Source: Collinsella aerofaciens
GTDB taxonomy: Bacteria; Actinomycetota; Coriobacteriia; Coriobacteriales; Coriobacteriaceae
DNA: 47,170 bases
Direction of reading: 5' to 3'
Assembly: GCF_015557435.1 (NCBI RefSeq)
Contig: NZ_JADNOH010000027.1
Span: forward strand, 1-47,170
Part shown: piece after piece, positions 36,548-44,715 of the stretch
How the letters are laid out: every line of letters starts with the position of its first letter
Position numbering within the stretch: the first letter of the stretch is position 1
The notes under the pieces: generated by a model
Databases searched by the model: none
The model's input: only the letters and a program-made list of their open reading frames with translations
Told to the model about the DNA's origin: nothing
Made by a program: the position numbers and the translations under genes

Positions 36548-38218
36548 ATGTCTCAAGAAACCATCCGCGCGGCCGAGCGTGCCGCGGGACAGGTGAACAC
36601 CATGTCGACGTATGATCCGGACTCCGACCAGCTGCATGAGGAATGTGGCATTTTCGGCGTATGGGCGCCCGATCGCGACGTGGCTCGACTGACGTACTTT
36701 GGCCTGCGTGCGCTGCAGCACCGTGGCCAGGAATCGGCTGGAATCGCCGTGGGTGACGGCGGCACGGTTATGGTCCGCAAAGATCTGGGCCTGCTCGACC
36801 GCGTGTTCTCCAACGCCGACCTGTCGACGCTCTCCGGCCAGCTGGCCGTGGGCCACGTGCGCTATGGCACCGCCGGCGCCAAGAGCTGGGAAGCCTCTCA
36901 GCCGCACCTCTCTACCATCAATAGCGTCATTATCGCGCTCGCGCACAACGGCACCCTCGTCAACACCGACGAGCTGCGCCGCCAGCTGATCGAGCTGGGC
37001 GTGCCGTTCCTCTCCAATTCGGATTCCGAGGTCGCGACCAAGCTCATCGGCTACTTTACCCAGCGTACGGGCCACCTGCGCGAGGGCATTCGCAAGACCA
37101 TGGAGCTCGTGCGTGGCGGTTATGCCATGACGCTCATCAACGAGCAGGCGCTCTACGCCTTCCGCGATCCGCATGGCATTCGCCCACTGGTGTTGGGCAA
37201 GCTGGTGGACGAGGGCCTGGACCAGGCCGATGCCGCATCCGTTTCGCAGCTGCCGTCGCAGGACGGCGCCGCGACGGTTGACGTTGCCACCCATGTCACC
37301 CGCGCCGGCGGCTGGGTCGTCGCCTCCGAGACTTGTGCGCTCGACATTGTGGGTGCCGAGTACGTCCGCGACGTCCGTCCCGGCGAGATTTTGCGCATCA
37401 GCGCCGAGGGCCTTGTGTCCGAGCAAGGCGTGCCTGCCGCCGAGGAGCCTGCTAACTGCATCTTTGAGCAGGTCTACTTCGCTCGCCCCGATTCCATCAT
37501 GAACGGCAAGAGCGTCTACGCTTGCCGTTATGACATGGGTCGTCAGCTGGCACATGAGGAGCCCGTCGAGGCCGACCTGGTCATCGGCGTGCCCGACTCC
37601 GGCCTGCCGCCCGCGGAGGGCTATTCGCACGAGAGTGGCATTCCCTTTGGTGAGGGCCTTATCAAGAACCGCTACGTGGGTCGTACGTTTATCGAGCCTA
37701 CGCAGGAGCTGCGTGCCATGGGCGTGCGTATGAAACTCAACCCGCTGCGCGACAACATCGAGGGCAAGCGCCTGGTCGTCATCGACGACTCCATTGTGCG
37801 CGGCACCACCATGGTGCAGCTCGTCAAGATGCTGCGCAACGCCGGCGCCAAGGAGATTCACATTCGCATCAACTCGCCCGAGGTCATCTGGCCGTGCTTC
37901 TACGGTATCGATACCGACGTGCAGTCGCAGCTCATCAGTGCCAACAAGACGGTCGATGAGATCTGCGAGTACATTGGCGCCGATTCGCTGGCCTTCCTTT
38001 CGGTCGAGGGCCTGCTGAAGGTCATGCCCAAGGGCGGCTACTGCGACGCGTGCTTTACCGGCCGCTATCCCGTGGCGATTCCCGAGAGCTTTGGCCGTGA
38101 CAAGTTCATGGAGGGCTTTAAGCCCCGCAACCTGGACAAGCCGCTGCACTTTGACGACGACGCCGTGGTCGAGAAATATGTCGACCGCAGCTGGGAAGAG
38201 GAGCACGGCGAGGCCTAA
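36548..38218 (+). CDS. purF: Amidophosphoribosyltransferase
   Basis: The enzyme catalyses the first committed purine step, making phosphoribosylamine from PRPP and glutamine. The 556-residue protein starts with a propeptide of 32 residues before Cys33 (EECGIFGV), the N-terminal nucleophile exposed by processing. The glutaminase half has HRGQESAGIA and LAHNGTLVN; the phosphoribosyltransferase half has the PRPP motif VVIDDSIVRGTT. Cysteines in NCIFEQVYFARPDS, WPCFYGIDT and CDAC match the 4Fe-4S ligands of the Bacillus-type enzyme. GAGGGG precedes ATG 36548; ATG 36602 is a weaker alternative. Confidence 0.96.
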   Translation: MSQETIRAAERAAGQVNTMSTYDPDSDQLHEECGIFGVWAPDRDVARLTYFGLRALQHRGQESAGIAVGDGGTVMVRKDLGLLDRVFSNADLSTLSGQLAVGHVRYGTAGAKSWEASQPHLSTINSVIIALAHNGTLVNTDELRRQLIELGVPFLSNSDSEVATKLIGYFTQRTGHLREGIRKTMELVRGGYAMTLINEQALYAFRDPHGIRPLVLGKLVDEGLDQADAASVSQLPSQDGAATVDVATHVTRAGGWVVASETCALDIVGAEYVRDVRPGEILRISAEGLVSEQGVPAAEEPANCIFEQVYFARPDSIMNGKSVYACRYDMGRQLAHEEPVEADLVIGVPDSGLPPAEGYSHESGIPFGEGLIKNRYVGRTFIEPTQELRAMGVRMKLNPLRDNIEGKRLVVIDDSIVRGTTMVQLVKMLRNAGAKEIHIRINSPEVIWPCFYGIDTDVQSQLISANKTVDEICEYIGADSLAFLSVEGLLKVMPKGGYCDACFTGRYPVAIPESFGRDKFMEGFKPRNLDKPLHFDDDAVVEKYVDRSWEEEHGEA

Positions 38219-38257
38219 AACCTGCCATGTAGGGACAGGTTTATTTTGGCAGGTTTT
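38217..38257 (+). terminator. Terminator after purF with a GGGACAGG loop
   Basis: AAAACCTGCCA (38217-38227) pairs perfectly with TGGCAGGTTTT (38247-38257). The 19-nt loop contains GGGACAGG, linking it to the dispersed palindrome family. Confidence 0.75.
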
Positions 38258-38270
38258 ATCTGCCGTTTTG

Positions 38271-38298
38271 TTGATATGACGGCGCGTGCTGTTATGGT
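38271..38298 (+). promoter_or_regulatory. Possible promoter of purM-purN
   Basis: TTGATA (38271-38276) and TATGGT (38293-38298) are separated by 16 bases, 77 bases before the purM start. Confidence 0.35.
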
Positions 38299-38375
38299 GC
38301 GCGCCGAAATGAACGCAAATATGAGCACCGTTTGGCGCCTGCGCGGCGCCACGGTAGTGGGAGAGGAAGGCTCTG

Positions 38376-39479
38376 ATGAGCGACAGCAAGCATGTGACGT
38401 ACGAGGACGCCGGCGTCGATACCGCCGAGGGCGGCCGCGCCGTCGACGCTATTAAGCAGATGGTCAAGGACACCAACCGCCCCGAGGTTATCGGCGGCAT
38501 CGGTGGCTTTGGTGGCCTGTTCTCGGCCGCCGCGCTCAAGGATATGGAAGACCCGATCCTGATCAGCGGCACCGACGGCGTGGGCACCAAGCTCGTGCTC
38601 GCCCAGATCATGGACCGTCACGAGACGGTGGGCCAGGACCTGGTCGCTATGTGCGTCAATGACATTTTGGCTTCGGGCGCCGAGCCGCTGTTCTTCCTGG
38701 ATTACGTTGCCATCGGTCACATTGAGGCCGAGCACATGGCAAAGATCATCAAGGGCGTGGCCGACGGCTGCAAGCTCGCGGGCTGCGCGCTCGTGGGCGG
38801 CGAGATGGCCGAACACCCGGGCGTCATGGCTCCGGCCGACTACGACCTCGCCGGCTTTACCGTGGGTGTTGTCGATCGTCCCAAGATGCTCGACCCCGCG
38901 AACGTTCGCCCCGGCGATGTAATCCTGGGCCTGCCCTCCACCGGCGTGCATTCCAACGGCTACTCGCTCGTGCGCAAGGTCATTGGCGTCGACGGCATCA
39001 AGCCGGGCACGCCCGAGGCCGCCGCTAAGGCCGAGGAGCTGAGCCGTCCGCTCGAGGAGCTCGGCGGCGCATCGCTGGCCGACGCCCTGCTGGCCCCCAC
39101 GCGCATCTACGTCAAGCCGATTCTGGAGCTGCTGCGCGGCGGCGTCAACGTGCATGCTATCGCCCACATCACCGGCGGCGGTATTACCGAGAACCTCAAC
39201 CGTGCACTCGCCGACGACGTCGACGCCGTGGTCACTCGCAACGGCGCCGAGATGGGTTGGGACGTTCCGCCCGTCATCACCTACGTGTCGCGTCAGGCCG
39301 AGCTCGCGCCCAACGAGGCATGCAAGACCTTCAACATGGGCGTCGGCCTGTGCCTGATCGTCGCCCCCGAGGACGAGGCCGCGGTTACCGAGGCCCTGGT
39401 CGCGCTGGGCGAGAAGCCGTTCCGCGTGGGCGAGTGCGTCGAGGGCTCCGGTAAGGTCGTGTACTCCGATGAGCGCTAA
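38376..39479 (+). CDS. purM: Phosphoribosylformylglycinamidine cyclo-ligase (AIR synthetase)
   Basis: The enzyme closes the imidazole ring of FGAM with ATP to give AIR. The 367-residue protein begins MSDSKHVTYEDAGVDTAEGG, the usual PurM opening, and includes GGFGGLFS, SGTDGVGTKL, DLVAMCVNDILASGAEPLFFLDY, GCALVGGEMAEHPGVM and GLPSTGVHSNGYSLVR. AGGAAGG precedes the ATG. The purN start lies inside its last codons (11-base overlap), so the two are translationally coupled. Confidence 0.96.
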   Translation: MSDSKHVTYEDAGVDTAEGGRAVDAIKQMVKDTNRPEVIGGIGGFGGLFSAAALKDMEDPILISGTDGVGTKLVLAQIMDRHETVGQDLVAMCVNDILASGAEPLFFLDYVAIGHIEAEHMAKIIKGVADGCKLAGCALVGGEMAEHPGVMAPADYDLAGFTVGVVDRPKMLDPANVRPGDVILGLPSTGVHSNGYSLVRKVIGVDGIKPGTPEAAAKAEELSRPLEELGGASLADALLAPTRIYVKPILELLRGGVNVHAIAHITGGGITENLNRALADDVDAVVTRNGAEMGWDVPPVITYVSRQAELAPNEACKTFNMGVGLCLIVAPEDEAAVTEALVALGEKPFRVGECVEGSGKVVYSDER

Positions 39480-40170
39480 CGAGCAGATGGCTGCTGCCGA
39501 GGGCCTGGGCTTTGTGCCCTACGCCCGTCCGACCGGCACCGATACGGCCGAGCCGCTCAAGATCGGTGTGCTCATCAGCGGTTCGGGTACCAACCTGCAG
39601 GCGCTGATCGATCTGATCGCCGCCGGCAAGCTCAACGCCTCGATTGAGCTTGTGGTGTCGAGCCGTCCTTCGGCTAAGGGTTTGCAGCGCGCTGAGCGCG
39701 CGGGCATCCAGACACTTACGCTGTCCAAGGATGTCTATGCCGACCCCATCGCGGCTGACGAGATCATCGCGCATGAGCTGCTCGAGCGCGGCTGCGAATA
39801 TGTGGTCATGGCCGGCTACATGCGCATGGTGCACACGCCTCTGCTGGCGGCGTTTCCCAACCGCGTGGTCAACTTGCATCCGGCGCTGCTGCCGAGCTTT
39901 ACTGGTGCGCATGCGATTGACGATGCCTTTGCGCGCGGCGTCAAGGTAACTGGCGTGACTGTGCATTTTGCCAACGAGGTCTACGACAACGGTCCCATCA
40001 TCGCCCAGCGTGCGCTGGCTGTTGAGGAGGGCTGGGATGTCGACACGCTCGAGGAGCACATCCACGCGATTGAGCACGTGCTGTATCCCGAGGTCGTGCA
40101 GATGCTCGCCGACGGCCGCGTCCACGTGCTGGAGAGCGGCAAGGTCGCAATTGACGCGCCTCGCGGCTAG
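39469..40170 (+). CDS. purN: Phosphoribosylglycinamide formyltransferase
   Basis: The enzyme transfers a formyl group from 10-formyl-tetrahydrofolate to GAR. The 233-residue sequence has an N-terminal extension of about 30 residues, then KIGVLISGSGTNLQALID, VVMAGYMRMV, the catalytic NLHPALLPSF with Asn and His, and the conserved Asp in YDNGPIIAQ. ATG 39469 overlaps the end of purM; there is no obvious ribosome site, which fits coupling. A terminator follows. With purF and purM it makes a three-gene purine block in pathway order apart from the missing purD. Confidence 0.95.
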   Translation: MSANEQMAAAEGLGFVPYARPTGTDTAEPLKIGVLISGSGTNLQALIDLIAAGKLNASIELVVSSRPSAKGLQRAERAGIQTLTLSKDVYADPIAADEIIAHELLERGCEYVVMAGYMRMVHTPLLAAFPNRVVNLHPALLPSFTGAHAIDDAFARGVKVTGVTVHFANEVYDNGPIIAQRALAVEEGWDVDTLEEHIHAIEHVLYPEVVQMLADGRVHVLESGKVAIDAPRG

Positions 40171-40200
40171 CGGTGCACAGTACAATTTAGTTGAGTGGTC

Positions 40201-40243
40201 AGGGTGGTCATTGGCGCCAAGGCGCGCGTGGCCACCTTTTGTT
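40201..40243 (+). terminator. Terminator after purN
   Basis: AGGGTGGTCA (40201-40210) pairs with TGGCCACCTT (40229-40238), with G-T pairs at two places, followed by TTGTTTT; the loop holds TTGGCGCCAA. Confidence 0.7.
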
Positions 40244-40260
40244 TTGGGCGGTCATTGGGG

Positions 40261-40292
40261 ACGTTCTTAAACGACTAGCCGTTTAAGAACGT
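40261..40292. repeat. Palindrome after the purN terminator
   Basis: ACGTTCTTAAAC (40261-40272) pairs perfectly with GTTTAAGAACGT (40281-40292) around the 8-nt loop GACTAGCC. The preceding GTCATTGGGGAC resembles the edge of the doublet at 42902-42968, suggesting a degenerate family member. Confidence 0.7.
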
Positions 40293-40322
40293 CGCAGGTG
40301 ACTAGGTGAGAGAGGTGAGCGC

Positions 40323-40787
40323 ATGGCGGATAACGAGGCGCTGTTTACGCCTGAGCTGGTGTTTTTTGATTGGGAGTGCGCGGCGCCAGATGAGGTGTTT
40401 GCGCGGCTCGAGGGCGAACTTGCCCCACGCGGCTTCATTGCACCCGGTTGGCTCGACGCTGTCCGCACGCGCGAGGATGCCTATCCCACGGGCCTTGCCA
40501 TGCCGGCGGCCAACATCGCCATCCCGCATACCGATCCGGGGTTTGTGGCCAAGCCCTATATCGCGGTGGTGAAGCCCGCCGCGCCCGTGACATTTAACGC
40601 TATGGCTGGCATGGGCGCTCCGGTGCCGGCGCAGATCGTCATCAATTTGGGTATTGCCGAGCCGGGCGGCCAGGTCGAGGCCCTGCAGGCGCTCATGAAC
40701 ATCTTTATGGACGCCGATGCCGCAGCCGACGTGCTCGGCCAGACCACGTCCCAGGGCATGGTCGACGCCATCCGTCGTCACTTCTAA
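40323..40787 (+). CDS. Orphan PTS enzyme IIA, fructose/galactitol type
   Basis: The 154-residue protein matches the EIIA type 2 fold, with the phosphorylation site His in the NIAIPHTDPGF segment. The following FVAKPYIAVVKPAAPVTFN resembles the galactitol branch. It has no IIB or IIC partner here and stands alone between purN and a foldase gene. It may serve a distant transporter or act in regulation, as PtsN-like proteins do. AGAGG lies seven bases before the ATG. Confidence 0.85.
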   Translation: MADNEALFTPELVFFDWECAAPDEVFARLEGELAPRGFIAPGWLDAVRTREDAYPTGLAMPAANIAIPHTDPGFVAKPYIAVVKPAAPVTFNAMAGMGAPVPAQIVINLGIAEPGGQVEALQALMNIFMDADAAADVLGQTTSQGMVDAIRRHF

Positions 40788-40800
40788 GGTGGAGCTGAGT

Positions 40801-40891
40801 CGGCACTTGGGGACTGTCCCTAACTGCCGGCAGAAAAGGACTGTCCCCTTTGCACCAAAATGGTGCAGATTAACCTGTCTCCAATGCACCA
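40801..40891. repeat. Cluster of GGGACAG-type palindromes
   Basis: CGGCA (40801-40805) and TGCCG (40825-40829) flank GGGGACTGTCCC. A second CTGTCCCC follows at 40841-40848. TGCACCA/TGGTGCA (40851-40857 with 40861-40867) forms a tight hairpin. The 31-nt word 40861-40891 begins TGGTGCA, contains AACCTG and ends TGCACCA, exactly as the 31-nt word at 2864-2894. Confidence 0.75.
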
Positions 40892-40958
40892 AGCGTGCCG
40901 CGGGGGCTGCGTTGTGACACAATGGCGTTTGTTCGATTCGTTATGCGAAAGGCCAACT

Positions 40959-42179
40959 ATGGCAAATAAGAAAAAGAACCCCGCACCCGAGCCGACGCCC
41001 GAGCAGCAGGCTCGCGCTGCCTCCAGCTCTCGCAAGAAGCAGCGCAAGACCCGCGTGTCCAAGACCGCCAAGATCGTCCTGGTGGTTATTGGCGTGCTGG
41101 CAATGTTGCTTTCCGTCTCGGCGATGGCGTGCTCCGGCCTTATGTCGCAGGCCGAGGACACCTCGGGCTACAAGCTGACCGGCGGTGTTGCTGCTACTAT
41201 CAACGGCACCAACCTCACCGAGGACACCGTGACCAAGCAGATCATGAGCACGCGCACGTCCTACGGCTACACCAAGGACAAGGACTGGGCGCAGTATCTG
41301 GTCGACAACGACCTCACGCCCAAGAAGTACCGCAAGCAGCTCATCGACTCCTACACGCAGCAGATTCTGCTTCAGCAAGCGCAGAAGGAAAACGGCGTGA
41401 CCGTCTCGGACGAGGAGGTCGAGAAGGCCTGGAAGGACGCCTGTAAGAGTGCCGGCGGCGCCAAAGCCTTTAAGAAGACCCTCAAGACCTACGGCTATAC
41501 CGAGGATACCTACAAGGATTCGCTCAAGGAGAGTCTGGCGCAGCAGAAACTCAAGGATGCCGTCGCGCCCACGAGCAAGCCCAAGGACAGCGAGATCGTC
41601 GATTACATCAACGAAAACCTGTCCAGCTACAACGACGCCCGCCGCTCGTCGAACATCCTGATCAAGGTTGATTCCGACGCTTCCGACGAGGACAAGGCTG
41701 CCGCCAAGGCCAAGGCGCAGGAGTGCCTGGACAAGATCAACTCCGGTGAGCTGAGCTTTGAGGACGCCGTTGAGCAGTACTCCGAGGACACCGGTTCCAA
41801 GGAGAAGAAGGGCGATGTGGGCTGGGATAAGCTCACCACCTTTGTCGACAGCTACCAGACGGCGCTCGAGGGGCTCAACAAGGGCGACGTGAGCGAAGTC
41901 ATCGAGTCGACCTATGGCTACCACATCATCAAGTGCACCGACTACTTCCATGTCGATAATCAGGTTGATGACATCAACCAGGTGCCCAAGGCCATCAAAA
42001 AGTACGTCTCCAACGTGGTGAAGACGCAAGCGGCTAGCACCGCGTACAGCGAGTGGCTGGAGCAGTACAAGAAGGATGCCGACATCACCGTCAACCCCAT
42101 GCCCAAAGACGTGCCATACAACGTCAGTCTGAAGGGCGTTACCAAGAGTTCGACCGACGATTCGTCGACGACTGAGTAA
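40959..42179 (+). CDS. Membrane-anchored parvulin-type peptidyl-prolyl isomerase (PrsA/SurA-like)
   Basis: The 406-residue protein has a basic, Ala/Gln-rich cytoplasmic N-terminus (1-44), a hydrophobic segment (about 45-65) and a SurA/PrsA-like chaperone region (about 75-215). A PpiC rotamase domain (about 228-331) contains SNILIKVDSDA, LSFEDAVEQYSEDTGSKEKKGDVGW and ESTYGYHIIKCTDY. A Ser/Thr-rich tail ends the protein. It would help exported proteins fold outside the membrane. The segment SVSAMAC-SG only loosely resembles a lipobox, so a membrane-helix anchor is as likely as lipidation. ATG 40959 follows GAAAGG; the open frame reaches 40860 through palindromes. Confidence 0.88.
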   Translation: MANKKKNPAPEPTPEQQARAASSSRKKQRKTRVSKTAKIVLVVIGVLAMLLSVSAMACSGLMSQAEDTSGYKLTGGVAATINGTNLTEDTVTKQIMSTRTSYGYTKDKDWAQYLVDNDLTPKKYRKQLIDSYTQQILLQQAQKENGVTVSDEEVEKAWKDACKSAGGAKAFKKTLKTYGYTEDTYKDSLKESLAQQKLKDAVAPTSKPKDSEIVDYINENLSSYNDARRSSNILIKVDSDASDEDKAAAKAKAQECLDKINSGELSFEDAVEQYSEDTGSKEKKGDVGWDKLTTFVDSYQTALEGLNKGDVSEVIESTYGYHIIKCTDYFHVDNQVDDINQVPKAIKKYVSNVVKTQAASTAYSEWLEQYKKDADITVNPMPKDVPYNVSLKGVTKSSTDDSSTTE

Positions 42180-42233
42180 TCATGGGGCGGTGCTCGCGCG
42201 CGTACCGCCCACGCTATTAGAGAGGATTAGCAG

Positions 42234-42677
42234 ATGACCAACGAAGAGCTGCAGAAGGAAATGATCGCGGCCATGAAGGCCAAGGACAAGGTTCGCCTGT
42301 CCATCATTCGCCAGGTTAAGGCCGAGGTGAAGAATATCGAGGTCAACGAGCGCCGCGATGTGACCGAGGAAGACGTCAACAGCATGATCAAGCGTCTGAT
42401 CAAGCAGACGAGCGAGACGCTGGAGATGTCCATCAAGGCCGGCACCGACCAAGAGCGTACCGACAACCTGACCGAGCAGGTCAAGATTCTGGAGAGCCTT
42501 CTGCCCGCGCAGGTTTCGGGCGAGGAGCTCGAGGCCCTGATCGAGCAGCTCATCGCCGAGCTGGGCGCCACGTCCAAGAAGCAGATGGGCCAGGTTATGG
42601 GTGCACTCGGCAAGGCCACTGGCGGCAACTTCGATAAGCCGGCCGCGGCAAAGATCGTCGGCGCAAAATTGGCGTAA
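42234..42677 (+). CDS. GatB/YqeY-domain protein
   Basis: The 147-residue protein matches the YqeY family: MTNEELQKEMIAAMKAKDK at the start, LSIIRQVKAEVKNIEV, a mid section with EDVNSMIKRLIKQ, and the tail KKQMGQVMGALGKATGGNFD. This domain also ends the GatB subunit of the amidotransferase that makes Gln-tRNA, where it contacts tRNA; the role of stand-alone YqeY proteins is not settled. AGAGAGGA precedes the ATG. Structured element B starts three bases after its stop codon. Confidence 0.92.
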   Translation: MTNEELQKEMIAAMKAKDKVRLSIIRQVKAEVKNIEVNERRDVTEEDVNSMIKRLIKQTSETLEMSIKAGTDQERTDNLTEQVKILESLLPAQVSGEELEALIEQLIAELGATSKKQMGQVMGALGKATGGNFDKPAAAKIVGAKLA

Positions 42678-42680
42678 TTT

Positions 42681-42828
42681 GTTAAGCGGTTTTATCAAAC
42701 CGCGTAACGGCTCGACGCTGCAAACCCGTACACACGGCAATCTGACGTTCAATTTCAAGGGCGCGACCATAAGGTCTGCGCCCTTTCATTTCACGTCACC
42801 TTGCTCGCGTGTACGGGTTTTCGCTGAC
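42681..42828 (-). repeat. Structured element copy B (candidate ncRNA or structured repeat)
   Basis: It has the same architecture as 12716-12862. The edge hairpin is 42681-42708 with one mismatch, and P1 is 42722-42736 with 42806-42820. GCAA/TTGC is 42737-42740 with 42801-42804, P2 TGACGT/ACGTCA is 42743-42748 with 42793-42798, and P3 is 42757-42768 with 42773-42785 (one bulge). P1, P2 and P3 sequences differ from copy A while pairing is kept; the internal-loop words GCAATC and CCTTGCT are identical. The single P1 mismatch is A-C on plus and G-U on minus. Confidence 0.7.
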
Positions 42829-42901
42829 TTATGCTCAACAAGGGCGGTTAGATTATTTTTGGGTCTGATGAAGGGCGCCTCCCCTGGCTGGTTATTGGGC
42901 G

Positions 42902-42968
42902 CTCATTGGGGACAGACTTAAATGAGTGCCCAATGAGCAGATACTCATTTAAGTCTGTCCCCAATGAG
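42902..42968. repeat. Palindrome doublet with 26-bp perfect arms
   Basis: Bases 42902-42927 and 42943-42968 are perfect reverse complements around a 15-nt centre. Each arm is itself a small hairpin (ACTCATT..AATGAGT type) enclosing a GGGGACAG or CTGTCCCC core, so this looks like two family members in head-to-head orientation. The centre also carries CCCAATGAG, which can pair with the left edge. Confidence 0.88.
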
Positions 42969-43010
42969 TGGGCGGAAGGTTGCGGGTTCTTTACGGGAAT
43001 GTAGTGTGGG

Positions 43011-43039
43011 CTGCGGAAACGTGGTTCTTTCCGTACAAT
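43011..43039 (+). promoter_or_regulatory. Promoter of the amino-acid ABC operon
   Basis: CTGCGG (43011-43016) and TACAAT (43034-43039) are separated by 17 bases, 35 bases before the first gene. Confidence 0.45.
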
Positions 43040-43074
43040 AGTTCAACTCGTGTAAACGCAGGGAAGGGACATTC

Positions 43075-43806
43075 ATGGCAGACATGATCGAGATCAAGCA
43101 TCTCAACAAGTACTTTGGCGACCTGCATGTGCTCAAAGATATCAATCTCACCGTCAAGCGCGGCGAGAAGCTCGTAATGATCGGGCCTTCCGGCTCGGGC
43201 AAGTCGACGCTCATCCGTTGCGTCGATTATCTGGAGGAGCCCACGTCGGGCGAGGTCATCATCGACGGTACGCCGCTTACCAAAAAGAATCACCTGGAGA
43301 TGGCTCGCAAGTATAGTTCCATGGTGTTTCAGCAGTTCAACCTGTATCCCAACATGACGGTGCTGGGCAACCTGACGCTCGCGCCCATCAAGCTACAAAA
43401 GAAGAGCAAGGAGGAGGCGACCGAGATCGCCATCGCCGCGCTCAAACGCGTCGGCATGGCGCATAAGGCCGGCGAGTATCCGCAGAACCTCTCGGGCGGT
43501 CAGCAGCAGCGTATCGCCATCGCCCGCGCCCTGTGCACCAAGCAGCCCATCATCCTGTTTGACGAGCCGACCTCGGCACTCGACCCCGAGATGGTCCAGG
43601 AAGTTCTGGACGTCATGATCGAGCTTGCGCAGGAGGACATCACCATGATCTGCGTGACGCACGAGATGGGCTTTGCGCGCCAGGTGGCCGACCGCGTCAT
43701 ATTTATGGAGGACGGCCGCATCCTGGAGGAGGGCACGCCCGAGCACTTCTTCGATAACCCCGAGAACCCGCGCTGCCGCGAGTTCCTGTCCAAGATTCTG
43801 CACTAG
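43075..43806 (+). CDS. Polar amino-acid ABC transporter ATPase (GlnQ type)
   Basis: The 243-residue ATPase has Walker [10 protein letters not shown] (37-45), the Q-loop [16 protein letters not shown], signature LSGGQQQR, Walker [16 protein letters not shown] and the switch His in CVTHEMGFA. The sequence is close to GlnQ/ArtP proteins that power uptake of polar amino acids. It heads an operon of ATPase, binding protein and two permeases. GGGAAGGGAC precedes the ATG. The binding-protein gene begins about eight bases after the stop. Confidence 0.95.
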   Translation: MADMIEIKHLNKYFGDLHVLKDINLTVKRGEKLVMIGPSGSGKSTLIRCVDYLEEPTSGEVIIDGTPLTKKNHLEMARKYSSMVFQQFNLYPNMTVLGNLTLAPIKLQKKSKEEATEIAIAALKRVGMAHKAGEYPQNLSGGQQQRIAIARALCTKQPIILFDEPTSALDPEMVQEVLDVMIELAQEDITMICVTHEMGFARQVADRVIFMEDGRILEEGTPEHFFDNPENPRCREFLSKILH

Positions 43807-43814
43807 GCGCGGTG

Positions 43815-44690
43815 ATGGACATGACGGATATGACGAGGGCGGCCGTGTCGCGCCGTCACTTTTTGCAGCTGGCGGGCGCCGGTATGCTTGCGCTGACGGG
43901 GACCGCGCTTACCGGTTGCGGCAACTCCACCAGCGGCGAGGGCTCCGACAAGGGGTCCAAGCTTGCGGCCATTAAGTCGCGTGGCCATCTGAATGCCGGC
44001 GTTAAGAAGGACGTTCCCGGCTATGGCTATTACGACACCGCCAAGGGCCGCTTTGAGGGTATGGAAGTCGATTTGTGCTACCAGATCGCCGCTGCCGTCT
44101 TTGGCGTGAGCTACAAGGAGGCCCGTGCCCAGGAGCTTGTCGAGTTTACCGATGTAACGCCCAAGACGCGCGGCCCGCTGATCGATAACGGCCAACTTGA
44201 CGTGGTCGCGGCGACCTATACCATCACCGACGAGCGCAAGAAGAGCTGGGATTTCTCGACGCCGTACCGCACCGACTACGTGGGACTCATGGTCAAGAAG
44301 CGTTCGGGCTTTACCTCGATTGAGGACTTGGACGGCAAGGTCATTGGCGTGAGCCAGGGTGCCACCACGCAGGGCCTGATCGAGCAGATGATCAAGGACA
44401 ACGGCTTTAGCTGTAAGCCCGAGTTTAGGGCCTTTAGCGGCTATCCCATCATCAAGAGTTCCCTCGACGCCGGCAATATCGACGTCTTTGCCATGGACCG
44501 CTCCACGCTGGCCGGCTACATGAACGAGACCGTTGAGCTGCTGCAGCCCGAGGTCAAGTTTGGCGAGCAGGGCTACGGCGTGGCGACCAAGAAGGGCTGC
44601 GACCTTTCGGCCGTGGTCGATCAGGTGATTTGCGATCGCCTGGCCGACGGCTGGCTCGACCAAGAGGTCAAGACCTGGGGTCTTGTATAG
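43815..44690 (+). CDS. Polar amino-acid binding lipoprotein with Tat-type signal
   Basis: The 291-residue solute-binding protein (family 3) captures an amino acid outside the membrane. Its signal has a twin-arginine motif SRRHFLQLAG (RR at 13-14) and a lipobox LTGC with Cys35, suggesting export in folded form by Tat and then lipidation. The mature part begins SKLAAIKSRGHLNAGV and includes the family segment FEGMEVDLCYQIAAAVFG and DERKKSWDFSTPYRTDYVG. The start is uncertain: ATG 43815 is used; GTG 43812 and ATGs at 43821 and 43830 are alternatives, and no strong ribosome site is seen. Confidence 0.92.
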   Translation: MDMTDMTRAAVSRRHFLQLAGAGMLALTGTALTGCGNSTSGEGSDKGSKLAAIKSRGHLNAGVKKDVPGYGYYDTAKGRFEGMEVDLCYQIAAAVFGVSYKEARAQELVEFTDVTPKTRGPLIDNGQLDVVAATYTITDERKKSWDFSTPYRTDYVGLMVKKRSGFTSIEDLDGKVIGVSQGATTQGLIEQMIKDNGFSCKPEFRAFSGYPIIKSSLDAGNIDVFAMDRSTLAGYMNETVELLQPEVKFGEQGYGVATKKGCDLSAVVDQVICDRLADGWLDQEVKTWGLV

Positions 44691-44715
44691 GCGCATCGTC
44701 CAAGGAAGGAATCAA

